Source: Amblyornis subalaris
Lineage: Eukaryota; Chordata; Aves; Passeriformes; Ptilonorhynchidae
Direction: 5' to 3'
NCBI GenBank assembly: GCA_018881555.1
Contig: JACAXG010000050.1
Location: 4,278,001-4,342,000 of the forward strand
Length of the DNA: 64,000 bases
Each line of letters starts with the position of its first letter. The stretch's first letter is position 1. Positions 14,495-27,180 of this stretch are shown piece by piece. Position numbers and translations under genes: made by a program. Under the pieces are notes generated by a model. The model was not told where the DNA came from and ran no database searches. It saw nothing but the letters and a program-made list of their open reading frames with translations.

Positions 14495-14794
14495 TCTGCA
14501 GAGAAGCTTTTTACCAGGCATGTAGTGACAGGACAAGGGGCAATTGGCTTCAAACTGAAGGAGGGAACGTTTAGCTTAGATGTTAGAAAGGAATTGCCTA
14601 CTGTGAGGGTGATGAGGCACTGCAACAGGTTGCTCATGGAAGCTGTGGATGCCCCATCCCTGAAAGTGCTTAAGGCCAGGTTGGATGGGGCTCTGAGCAA
14701 CCTGGTCTAGTGAAAGGAGTTCCTGCCCACAGCAGAGGGGTTAGAACTGAATGATCTTTAAGGTTCCTTCCAGCCCAAACCATTCTATGATTCT
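14495..14794 (+). mobile_element. LINE CR1, 3' end fragment
   Basis: About 300 bp is clearly CR1: GTGAGGGTGATGAGGCACTG, CTGTGGATGCCCCATCCCTG, then the typical 3' terminus CCATTCTATGATTCT. It is strongly 5'-truncated, as most CR1 copies are. Few changes from the consensus suggest a moderately young copy. Confidence 0.93.
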
Positions 14795-17700
14795 CTTGAC
14801 TTTTGTGACTCTGGCTCTCCCAGCATCCTATCTTGGTGTACTTTCACACTACTTCAGCCCACCAAAGTGAGGTCAGGATGGATATTCTGTGCAGAAAGTT
14901 TGTTGAGAATGAGGAAGGTAAAAGTCTTCCAAAAGTAAGCAAATGCCTCCCTCTCCCTCAGACACACATTACAACAGGTTTTATAACCACAGAGAAATTC
15001 AAAATCTTACTTGTCTTACAGCTATTAGATTCTGCTTATTCCACAGAACATCCCGTTTACAAGTATGCAGTAACTCTACCAACCTACTTTATTTTAATAT
15101 CTTGGATCACTTTAAGGACTGATAAAAACAGATGTCACCAACACCACAAATGCGAAAGTGAACCTTCTCATCAAGTTGCTCCCTACCTTGTTTCTTTCTA
15201 AAGCTATGTTAGCTTATATCATTTCAAGAGCAGAGGTCTGCCTATGTGACTCACTGGATGAAATGTGTCAAACCACACTCCTTGGAGCCATGAAAAGGGC
15301 ATACATAAGTGAACGGTAATAGNGAGGGTAACCTCTCTCCCTAACACAAACTGCCTTCTGAAAGCTTCTGGGAACTTAACAGGTCAAGTTTAAAACCCCA
15401 TATTTCTGTTTTCCCTACTTAAAAAATAAAACAAAACAAACCAAATCACACCCCTTCACACCTCCCTCCAAAAAAGCCAGAAATACAGAAGAGGCCAATG
15501 ACATCTTAAAAGTACCTCTGCCCAACAACTCCACCGAAAATTGGCTTGCAGACTTCAACATCAGCAAACCTTCCAGCCTTGATTTATAGGGGGAAAAAAG
15601 CTACAGTCTCACCATCTGGGACTAGATTTTAGTGATAAGAGCTTGCTACCGGCAATTATCTAGATATTTTTGAAAAGAAATCCTGGGATAAGTTAAAGAA
15701 AAGTCCATAATCAAAGCCCAGAGTATAAAAAAAGACCAAATAGCAGCACTTTCTCAAAGTGTAAGATAAATCTTTACTGAGATTAGTTAAGACTTCCCCT
15801 AAAGGAAACTGCTAGTAGCAGCAAAATGCACTGAACTGTTTACAGCCAGGCAATAGCAGGGCCTGTTTGCAGACCTAAAATAAGCAGAAATTGCATCTGC
15901 AAACCTTGGGGCCAGGAGCCTATTCAGAACTCCAACACATGGTAATCGTGGAGATGCTGTCTTCATTTCTCAGGAAAGGAAGATCAAACCATCATACTTT
16001 CACCCTAAATATTTCAGTCCTGGAATGTTGCTCAGCATGCAGATGCCATGGGCATGTGATATCTGTAAGGAATTAAATAAAAGCCTAACAGAAAAAGGAG
16101 ACATCCATAACACCACTGTGCTGTGAGCAGCACAGTCTACACAGCACTGCTTTCCTTTGCTCTGCATTAGTTATTGACTACAAAGATTTGAGTTAAACAT
16201 ACTATAGTGAAAAGCCAGGCAATTCTGCATGCAGCCTTCAGTGACGCTGAGCATGTGAGGTACAGTTTACAGCAGCAATCCACCTCACAGGGATGGTGAG
16301 GCTCACAGAAACTCCCTGGACACGAACTGTGACACTTGAGAATAACCCGGTAAAGAAAAATAATGGCACAGAAGTATATAAATACATTATGGAATAATTC
16401 AGAAAAAAAACAGATTGGAAGTGTAAGAACATAGCAAAACACTGATAACCCAGGCACAACAAGCACAAACTGCTTGGTCTGCAGCCTGGTTTTATTGCCA
16501 ATACCTCAGTCAGCAGCTGGTTGTTGCTGTCCTTTTCTGGTTTACAGATGGCAATGACCATCTGCTTTTTTCTTTACCTCTTATTCTGCAGTTCAGACTG
16601 CAAGTAAATACAGCACTACCATAGTTACATGGCTAGAGAAGGTTGGTTGTGTTTAAAAAAACCCAACAAAACAAAATCTACTTTTTCTTCCTTTGCTGCA
16701 GAGAATAAGAGAGTGAGGCAAACATGTCTTCATTTTTCTAGTGAAAGGGAATGCACATGAAAAGTGAAAGTATCATTATCTAGAATTTGTANGAACTGCA
16801 TGTCCAAGATGGGGTGTACATCACTCAATGAAAGCACTGCTACAATTAAGAAGGAATGACAAGCAAGAAGGTTCATCAGTTTGTTTTCCACCACACTGCC
16901 ACTGCTGCACTATAAACTAGTGCAAACTCCACAGACATGACATCTCTGTCTTCAAAAACAACTCAGATGTGTTCGATGTGATTTGTGGTGTCTTAGCATA
17001 CAAGCCAAAATTTAGTAGTGTATTTTTCACCACTGCATTTAGTCAGAATGTAGGCAATGAGGAAACTGACTTCAAAAAAAGGAAGAAACCAAAGCTAGAA
17101 CTGGCTGTGTAAAATAATGGCTTCTCATGTCAAGGGCGGGTAACTGGATAAACCTGCATTTCCAAAACAGCTTTCAGAAAAGCTTTCTGAAGCAGAATTG
17201 AGAAACAAGATAGCTTTGTACACTAAGATACAACAGTATGAATCAAGTTCTGTCAGCACTTCTATAATAAGCCTTGCCTGTGCAGGAGTTTAAAATGAAG
17301 CTGAAAATGATCTGGAATTCAAGAATGAAAAAAAGCCACCCAAGACCCTTCAGCACATTCAACAAAATGTTTTAGAGTGTTATGAGATTTTAGGTCAAGG
17401 ACCTTTCATGGGACTTTCAACTGGTCAGACTGTCTCTGTGTAGGACATCAGCACTACAGTCGTATTCCCAGCAATCAAATCAGAACACAAGCATCCTGAA
17501 GAAAACTTAGTTTTGAAAGTGTTACTTCCTCAATCCCTTTTCCATAGTGCCTCCCAGCAGAAAGATGATAAAAATTCTTCTTAATGTTTTCCATGTCATC
17601 CGCTATCCTCAGATCTTTCAGAGAGCATCCCTGTTCTTGATAAGGAAAGAGAGAACATTTTTAGCACAGCATACCATAGAATAGGAAGTGGGTATGGCAC

Positions 17701-20700
17701 TACGCTGCAGCAAAGCTCTTCTGAAGACAAAACTCCACCAGCTGGAGCATTTCCTGACTGCAGAGGTGTGCAGTGGCACCAGCCTCATTCCATAACCCTC
17801 CAATGCTAAACAAAAAGCCAGCAGCAGATCACAGAAGAGATCTGTGAGCAGTTGTGCCTCATATGCCAGACTGTAGAAGGACAGTTGCTCCTGTCAGCTT
17901 CAGATGGAAGACCCAGAAGAATGTTGACTGTGAAAATCAATCAATCAACCTCTGTATGAGGACTAAGTCAGTTAGTAGGCATGACTCAGACTGTAGTGGT
18001 ATTAAAGTAAAGAAATAAAGAGCAGATGGCCAGCAACCAAACTACAGATTCAGTCTCTAAGTACACTGAGTCCCTTCTGGTAACTCAGTACCTTGACCAT
18101 TTCTCCTGGGTTGTTGAGGGGTTTGGGTAACTCAGAACAGAAGATGAAGAGTCAGTTTGCCTAGGAGTTAAGTTAATTGTAGACCTGGCCTCCAACATAC
18201 ACTACTGAAGACCACTTACTGAGATCAGGAACCAGTTGAAAATCCACAGCTATGATGTCTTACGGGAAACTCCTGCTTTCCCTGAAGCCAGCTCCGCAGA
18301 CACTAGTACCAGAAGAGTGCTTCATCTAAGTGGATTTTTACTCCTGAGTGACAGACATCAACTGGAAGACCTCTGTAATTTGGAATCTCTGCTACTTGAC
18401 ATGTTTTACATCTCAGCAGATATCTGGGCTTGATTTGTTCCAGCTTTTAATTCCAAACCCAGTTTCCTCTTGTTGAAAACTGCACAGATAAATTCTATTA
18501 ACTAGTCATATACTAAAATGTGCAGAAGTATAGCTAATCCCTGAGAAAAACTGTTTCCTTCACAGAGCTGAAGACCAAGATTAGGCTTCAACAGATCTGA
18601 AACAACTAGNTGATAATCTATTCGTCCAGAATTAAAAAAGGGAACAAAAACTTCAAAAGACTTTAAAAGATAATCTTGTACCATCATCCCATTGAAACTA
18701 CAGAAGGTATTAATCTAATTCAAAACAACCCAAGAGTTCCCCAGCACAAACATACACAGTACAGATACAGGCCTGTGTCAGTACTGACAGAGCAGTTCAG
18801 TTTTCACTGGCATAGCCTGGTCCAAACCCCTTGTCTCCTTCACTAGTATAGGGACACAGTTCTACTTTCTGGAGAAACCTGCATCCAGGTTAAGCTGCAG
18901 GTGACCTGCCTACTGGAACTTTGTTTATTCTAGCCATTATCAGCAAGTTAATCATTTAAAGGAGAAAGTGAAGCTAGCATTCAAGTGGTTCTCCTCTGAA
19001 ACTGCCAGCATAAAAAGAAAATTTATACCATCTGCATGCTATCCCTAGTCATTCCTCCCTTGCACTTGACTAAGCAGTTGTGCTACATCTGTACACTATG
19101 GTGGGGCTTGGGATGATTTGGCTATTCAATGGCTGTCATAGCCAAACTTATAAATCAATGAGAGTTTGATGCAGAATTTGGTAAATGTGATTCCACTCCA
19201 CTGAAAAAGAAAAATAATTTACTTCATGCAACAAGACTCAATGTCCAAGTTTTAGAACACTCCCTAATTTAATTTCTGATATTTCATCTGCAGTCTTATT
19301 TGCTTATTAAACATTGCCCCTTAGCCTCTCTCACCTTTGTTATACAAATCTGACCTACAGACATCAGTGTCCATTCATACCATGCTTCGACTCAATGCAG
19401 CTAAAACTCATGAGTTTCAAGTAGTGTTTGGCTGAAAAAGCAGTGCACTATGAGATGCACCTTCAGTGACTGAAGGCAGTTCATTGAAATAGAGCAAATT
19501 GCATCAATCATTGTAGCGTTTTCTCTGGCACATTACTGTTGTGGCCTGAGGTTGGGTAGACTAGATTAAATAATACCATAGCATGTCTCACCAAACAAAC
19601 AAAAAATCCCACAACCACAAATCATTTCCAAAGAGACTTCCGATAACACTACAAGACTCTTTTGAGATGCTTTCATTTAGAACTCTTAATTCTCAAATAA
19701 CAGAAAAACAAGATCTCCTGTTGTAAGTACAGATTGAATTTAAAGAAGCAAGAAAAAAATTAAAAAGACACAAAAATTACTCCGTAGGTAGATGAGAAAG
19801 CAAAGAGTACATGCAGGAAGTACGTGCAGGAAGAAAAATCATGTATTCCTGCTGATTCAGCTGCTCCTAGTAATACATAGAGCTCCATCACCACTTGCTC
19901 ACGGCCAGAAACAAAGCCCTAGGCCAGTGCTCATTAATTTCTCTGGAGTTCTATATGACAACCAAAAGGTTTTCTCTTAAAAATAAATCCAGACCTCTGT
20001 GTACCTGGATACAAAGCCAACTTAGAAGGAGTGAACAGATGCAGCAGCTTCTGAGCAAGCTTTGCAAACAGCAGCAGGAACACCAAGACTCTTGACAAAA
20101 CCACAGTCACGAGAACATCAGGGGCTTGAACTGCAGCATCTTTCTTTTAAAAACATGTGCTTAGCTATTGCCTGAATTTTTCACTGCAAAATAAAAACAT
20201 GGTACTATCCCAGACGTGTAATGCAGTACAATAGGGCACAGAAGTCCATTTCTTCTTGCTATCAACTTATTCCATACTGTATGAAGTCCTCGAAAGAGTA
20301 TTATTTGCATATTTTCAGGGAAAAAAAAATGCAACAAGACCCCAGAGAATTTCAAGATTCTTGGACAGATCTATCACTTTCCAGGTTTCTCTCTTTCCCA
20401 TAAGAAATGACCATAAACCTACATTCCCTTTACATGTATTTCCCACACAGAATCATATACCAAATTCAAGGCTTTTAAAGTCACGACTTTTACAGTGGTA
20501 ATAGTGAATAACAAAGAAACTCCACTGCTTCCTCTCAGTCTTCCGTGAGTTTCTTATATAAAGCTTTTTTGAAAGTTATCTAAAATAAACTGAACTCCAA
20601 TCTTTGCAACTTCAACAAGCATCCTGTGCTGTAAGTACAGTAACCAAATATTACACCCTGTTCTCACAAGGACAGTTCTGCTGAAATACTATGTTATCAT

Positions 20701-21459
20701 TTAGATCTTGGTTGAAATAACCCCATTTACTTACAAAAGTTGTTTTGCACTATTTGGTCTTTCCTTAAAAGGGATTATCCTCAATTCACATGCCAAGTTC
20801 AACTCAATTCACTTTAACAAATAACTTAAACTTTCAAGACTGTCAACATGGTACTTTTTTTTACTTTTGCCATCAACATACTCAATGTCAAGTATGCTCC
20901 CTGAGCACATGAATAGACCACAAGCTGTTTCCCCCCCAAAATGTAGTCATCAAAATAACTGAACACAATTCTCCACAATAACCAGTGGAAGCCTCTTCTC
21001 ATGGCGCTGAGCTAGAAGTGTAAGATGATTCTTACCCAGCAAAGACAAGCACTGTCAGTAATCCCAACACACACTTTGATGAACAGACTGTATTACAACA
21101 CAAGACAAGTCCTCAGACATTGGACTTCCGCTCTGAAAGCCAGAGAGACTCAACAAATCAGATTTGCTCCACTGGTCTGCAGACATATTCCCTGCTATCC
21201 CCCAGACTTCAACCATAGTCTCTTTGCTTTACTGCTAATAAATTACTTGATGTTAGGATCTCTTTGTCATGGCTACAAATGGGATGTTTCCCGCTACCTG
21301 GCACCTACAGCTATGAACAGGGAAACCCTACAAACAATGGCAGCAATTTCGTGAAAAAAACCCACAAGTTCCTTCTGTACCCCCAACAACTGCACAGTAG
21401 GCAATGAATATAGGGCTTTTTAAAGAATGTACCTCCCAGATACTTCGAGAGGTGTTTTT
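14795..21459. other. Intron stretch without recognised content
   Basis: Ordinary AT-rich intron. Apart from short A/C tracts I recognise no repeat, exon or RNA gene. Confidence 0.5.
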
Positions 21460-21813
21460 AAAGACCTCATTGCAGTCTACAACTGCCTCGTGAGGGGAAG
21501 AGGAGGGGCAGACACTGNTTTTTGTCTCTCTGGTGGCCAGTGACAGGACCTGAGGGAATGGCCTGAAGTTGTGTCAGGGAGGTTTCGGTCAGATGTCAGA
21601 AAAAGGTTCCTCACCAAGAGGGTGGTCNAGCACTAGAACAGGCTGCCAAGGGAAATGGTCACAGCACCAAGTCTGACAGAGTTCAAGAAGCATTTGGATA
21701 ATGCTCTCCAGCACATGGTGTGACTCTTGGGGATGGTGCTGTGCAGGGCCANGAGTTGGACCTGATGATCCCGATGAGACCCTTCCAGCTCAGCTTTTTC
21801 TGTGATTCTGTAA
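21460..21813 (+). mobile_element. LINE CR1, 3' end fragment
   Basis: The copy opens with AAGACCTCATTGCAGTCTAC and contains CAGGGAGGTTTCGGTCAGAT and ACAGGCTGCCAAGGGAAATG. It ends TTCTGTGATTCTGTAA, the CR1 3' repeat unit. It is a different subfamily from the copy at 14.5 kb, whose terminus is ATTCTATGATTCT. Three ambiguous bases fall inside. Confidence 0.92.
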
Positions 21814-24800
21814 ATAAATGTCCAGAAGAATCACAGATACCTTTGGACCCCTCTTCTCCTGGCCTTGGCTAGCAGAAAGAAAGAGGAAGTGCAGAGAAAC
21901 AGNAGCAGAACTCACTGGAAGGTGCATGATGCCAAACCACATTATCCAGGTTCTCAGCTCTGCCCCTTTACGCAACCAGCATTGTAATGAGAATTGGTAC
22001 CTTTCCTTCCTTCCACCACTCTTCCCCTCATTTTGCCTCAAATGCAGATGGGCAAGATAAGGCTACATATTGTCACAAAAACCTCCAGTACTTGATTTCG
22101 GTAAGCCGGTTCATCAGCCTTTAACAACTGCTCACTGTTTTGCCCCAAACAAACCAGAGGTCAGCTTCCTGACTAGCATCAAGAGGCACCAGAGAGAGAA
22201 TCACCATCCCAGGCAGTTTTNCTGGTTTAAAGTGCGGTGAAAGCCAGAGACTCAGCTGTCATTCTGGATCCTGCCTGAGGCACAGACTCCACAGCGTGGG
22301 ATAAAATTACACTTCCACACCCCATGCAATACCTGTTTTGTAAGTATACAGTTTCAGTTTCCAGAATTATTGGTTTAATGCCCTTGAAGACGCCAAGTTC
22401 CCTTTTCTTTCAGGTATCTTAAGTTTGCATTTGGGCACAGACACACAGTAACAAACCACAACTGAACTAAAAGTTATACAATCTGAGTTTAAAAAGAAAT
22501 ATATATTTCACTAATACATGCAGAACACAGAGACTAAGCACATAAACAGTCATGNTAGAAGAAATCTCCCTCATTTCTCACGAAGAACAAACCTTTCGTC
22601 TGAAATGAGCAGTACGCACAAATGTTACCATCCACACAGCAGTGGCAAAATCTGCTTGTAATCACTGACATCACTGCTATTCACCAAAGAACTGAAAAAA
22701 GCCCTTCTCTTGTTTTCAAGATCAGTGCTACTGCCTACAAAGCTAAGGCATATATGTCTAGCTTTGTATTAGCAATACTCAGCAGTTTAGAAGTACCCTC
22801 CCTTGATCAGTTTTAAATAAGCAGGATGGTGAAGGATTCCACTGCATAGTTGAGACTTTTCATTAACTTGTTGTAAATGTCATAATTATTTCATTTATTA
22901 AGTACTCAAATCCATAATACAGAAGCATGAGTAGTAGTCTTCTAATCTCTTCAAATNATAGTTTTAGAAACACATTATCAACAGTTGAGAAGGTCCTTCC
23001 TCCTAAGAGGAAGGAGGGGGAGGAATCACTTAAAAATTTCATACAATTGAGTAGTTTTAAGACTACATCCAAGGTGCACAAAATGGACAGAACAGAGGAA
23101 GGAAATCCTAAGGCAAATTGAATTGTTTATGCCTGAATTCAAGGAATGGCTGAGACTTAAATGCACACACAGAGGATGGATACCTGTAATTAAACACTGA
23201 TCTACTCAGTCATATCTTCGTGATTTANGTACAGAACCACATTCACACACTATCTTCAGTCACAGAAACAATATCTGTTTTACAACACAAGCTTTAAGGA
23301 AACATTGNGGCTGTTAAGTGTGTGGTTCTCTTCCTGTTTTGTCTGGTTTCTTTGTGAACATAATTGCAGAATTGCTGGAAAGCTGGTAACTAAACCAAAA
23401 ACCAATTCAAGTGCACAATAAGCTTCTGTAAACCCATAGAAATTGTATTTGAAGAGTGCACTATGTAGCAAAATTCCTGTATATTATAACAGGAAAGGAG
23501 AATAAATACTGTAAATAAAGGTAAAAAAGGATATTCAAAGTAATTTTTATTTGTACTCTTCTACTCCACAACAGGATCTCAAGACCCTGCAATAGTGGGT
23601 GCCATACAGATATATAACAAAAATGCAGACCTTGTCCCAAAGACAAGAGGAGGAAAGGAAGTTAAAATATTTGTGAAAAAGCACTGAATATAGTTCACAT
23701 CAAAGGAAGGGAAGTATCAGGAGCACATGGCTACAAAGACCATGGCAGGCTTTTAATATCTTCAGACTGAAAAGAAAAATCCTTAACACTGTCATTATTC
23801 GTTTACACTGGAGAAACAAACTCATTGCCTACCAGACTTCTCCAATTACAATGCAGACAGCCAGACAAGCAAAGGAATGGCCCATACCAAAATCAATTTA
23901 CAGAAAACCTCACAAATGTCAGCCACTTTAGGATCCACATAAGTATATGTTTCCCAGATCACAAAAACAACTCTCGTAAAATGTCTAATCAAGTCTTAGT
24001 ACTCTGAGAAGACCTGAACTATGAAAATATTGATTATTTTAAATCTTATGATGATATTCAAATACTCTTAATGGAGGAAGGAACTTCTTTATTACTTTGA
24101 AGTATCAGATCCATTAAAGGCCTCTTGGGTTTTGAACTGTTGTACAAAGACTGGTCCAGCACGATAACAGAAACAGAAGAAACATTTAGCCCATCTCCCA
24201 CAAAGATGACACTGACTTAGAATGTGCTAGAGTGGAAAAAAAATGAAAAAGAAACATCTCAGTAGTTGCAGGTGCTTGCTGAGCAAACAGGACAGATAAA
24301 GAAGAGAAAGCAAACCCTGTAAAGTAGCAAGAGAACAACAGACCCTAAAGATTCATGAAAGCCCTCCGTGAGTCCATCACACAGTCAGAACTGCAATGGA
24401 GTGACCTTACTTGGTACCAGGTAAGAACAGCACCCTGAGTCCATGCATTCTCCATGACCAGGCATTCCAACCTAACTCACGTAATGACTAATAACACATT
24501 CAAATGTGCAAACATAGTTATTTATCCACATGTATCAGTGTGCAAATGGTGTTCTGTTCTAGAGACAGTATNAGCCCTTTTAAGTATTTAATGAAAAGAA
24601 AAGCAAATGAATATACTTCCAAAATATTTTGTACCGTTTCATGTCAAGGTAAGCTGCAAAATTTTTATCTTATTAAAACCATGTGCACTTCTTTGCTTGC
24701 TATCTGTGCTCCTGTGCACATTCATCTACTTACATTTCACAGCAACAAGAGAAAATGAAGGAATAATCAAAAATAAAATCTCAGTTAAAACAAGAGAGAC

Positions 24801-26298
24801 AAAGCATAAGCACATCTGTATAAGTGCTGCAAGTAGAAAAGAACTTTTACCCTGGGAAACTATCAGTGCCACTGAACAGAACCAGGAAAATTATTGATTT
24901 TTTAGCTTTATGGACTGTTGACTCTGGAAGCCATCCAATGGGTGATAAAGGAAAGTAATATGCTTCTTAAAACATTAAGATCTCAGTAACCTCACACTAG
25001 AGCTTGGATCTCCATTTTTTATGGGCAGTTCCAAATACACAGAACAGCAGGTAACTATGTACACAAGACCCTAACACAATAGGCACGTTAACAATGACTA
25101 GCAATTTTATCATGATGCTCTAACCAGTTAGGTTCTTTACTATTTTGAGAAAAAAAAGTACAAGCTGCAAACTCAAGAAAAAAAAAAACANAAACCAAAC
25201 CCAAACTATCTTGAGTTATGAATTTGTTTGTAAAAGCTACCAAGACACCTTTTTACTTCAGAAAAAGAAAATAATCAGTTAGCTGTAAATTATTCAGCTC
25301 TAATAAATACACATACTATAAATTTGCCATTTAAATGATTTCTAGCCTCTCCTGTTACATGGTAGAATGGTAACATCTGAAATTTAAAACAGTGTCTTGA
25401 GGCAACAAACTAATATTTGTTTTGTAAACAAAAACTGATACAATCCATTCCTCCACTCCATCCCCCAAGACCACAAAAAGGAGTGCTCATACAGTTGAGC
25501 ACAAAAAAAAAATAAAATAAAAATTCCAGTCACAATTGTAAGTAACAGAATCCCTGCCAGACCGACCAAATTTAAACGCTAGGATCCATGTGGGAAACAG
25601 TAATTACATGATATAAGACTGACAGTGGCTACACAGGCTTGACAGACCTGCTATAAATCAATGGCCATCAGCATCCCTCTGCCACCACCACTTACCTGCC
25701 TTAAGCACTATAAATATTTTTCTTGAACAGTTACAATTTATTTGGCTTTTGTGTTTTCTGTTTGTTTTGTTTTGTTCTCAGACTTATAAAAGTCAGCATA
25801 TTTGACCAATGTGTATTTTTCTATACTCTGCCAAAGGCACACTGCCCCTCCCACACATGAATTGAAGTATAGACAGTTTCACATTGTCTTTGGCAAAGCT
25901 GTCTTCTATAACAGGCTGGCATTGCATTCTGTACTCTCCAAGCCTACAATCACCTTGCTTTTAATAGTTATTCATCCAGACTCTGAACCGAAACCAGAGT
26001 AAACACACAGAAACTCACTGATATATAAGGAGCCTTATCCCTACTGGAAGAAATGTGATTAATAACTAAAAAGTATTTTTTTTCTTCATAGCCAAAGCAG
26101 CTGATTGCATAACAAGCCGGGGGATTTAAATACACCTATCATGCACATCACATTTGTGGGTGCCAACATGAACTGCCAAACTGCACCACTCACTTCCAGA
26201 CTCTCTCCAGCACACAGAAGAGCTAATAAACACTGCTGTGCCTGCTGTGCAGCATATTCCACATGCAGCCCTGATCGCACTGCAGAACTGACACGTAC
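21814..26298. other. Intron stretch downstream of the alternative exon
   Basis: AT-rich, with scattered A runs (for example near 25165-25190). I see no MAP7 exon 2, so the alternative exon would have to splice to a partner left of the window. Confidence 0.5.
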
Positions 26299-26428
26299 CT
26301 TTCAGTCTTTTGGAATTCCCATTCTTTTGCTGCTCATCCTCTTCATTAATGGTGAATAAACCCGGGGGACTTGGCCTGGCACTTTTCTTCAGTCTCTCTT
26401 GTCGGAGGGCAGTAGTTGAACCAGGCAT
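26299..26428 (-). CDS. MAP7: Candidate alternative first coding exon of MAP7
   Basis: On the minus strand an ATG at 26426-26428 opens MPGSTTALRQERLKK, continues SARPSPPGLFTINEEDEQQ and ends NGNSKRLK plus one base, followed by a GTACGT donor. The 43 codons plus one nucleotide leave in phase 1, exactly the phase of the 38.9-kb exon, so it would splice to the same MAP7 exon 2. The upstream 600 bp are GC-richer and promoter-like. The charged composition looks like real coding sequence. I infer a tissue-specific MAP7 isoform start; I cannot confirm homology. An alternative is an internal exon spliced at the CAATAAG or AAGCAAG just upstream. Confidence 0.6.
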
Positions 26429-27180
26429 GTTGCTATTGCCTCTTGCTTATTGAAAAAAAAAGTAAGAAACTCCAGCCCCTGATTAGCCGCTAGCTGCAAC
26501 GCTGTCTGTTCATTTGAGCACTTGTAACAGATCCCCTATGGATAAGCAGTATGCAAACAGCTGACAAATACCAACATCCAGTCGGCAGCGAAAGACTCAG
26601 AGCCGTTCCCCCCCTTGAAGAAAAGCCCTAATCAAAGGCATATTGGTTTGGATGCTGCTCTTTGCTGTCTAAACCTGTTCAATCAGATCCCAGCCCACAG
26701 CTCCAGGTTCCTTGCTGCAGCACCTTCTTCCAGCTACAGCACACTAAAATATTCAGCACGCAACACAAGAGGAGAAAATATGATACGCCGCTGTTAACAG
26801 TTGCCCTGACAACACTGACACATCCTAATCAAAGGAGGGTCTATGAGTGCTGTCTCCTCAGCTGCAGCAAGCTGGCCTTGGGAACGCTGTCTCCTGCACG
26901 CTTGTGGAGAGCTGGAAGCACCTCGGCAGCAGGGGCTGCTCCTTCCTCCTTGCAAGGCAGCGGCAGAATGAAGCTGTGGTTGCACAAGCAGACGAGCTCT
27001 GAGTGAAAAGAAGCCTGGAAGGCTCCAGGCACGAACCTGCTTTTTACTCAGCGGCTCTGCTTATTTATGTTTAGAAATATTAGCCAAACCTAAAACAATG
27101 AGGATGAGTCCTCTTCCATATTTGCATGTGTTGAGTGTCGTGTGTGCCGCCGCCCCCCTCACCCCCCCTTAATCACCTTC
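26429..27180 (-). promoter_or_regulatory. MAP7: Promoter-like region and 5' leader upstream of the 26.3-kb exon
   Basis: This stretch has raised GC between 26.82 and 27.03 kb. On the minus strand there is a CATAAATAAG TATA-like element near 27057-27067, an ATTTGCAT octamer near 27120 and a short C-rich run at 27150-27172. The 12-mer CCTTTGATTAGG occurs twice (26824-26835 and 26628-26639); its CCTTTGAT core resembles a TCF/LEF site. A start near 27.03 kb would give a leader of about 600 nt before the ATG. All of this is inferred from motifs. Confidence 0.45.
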
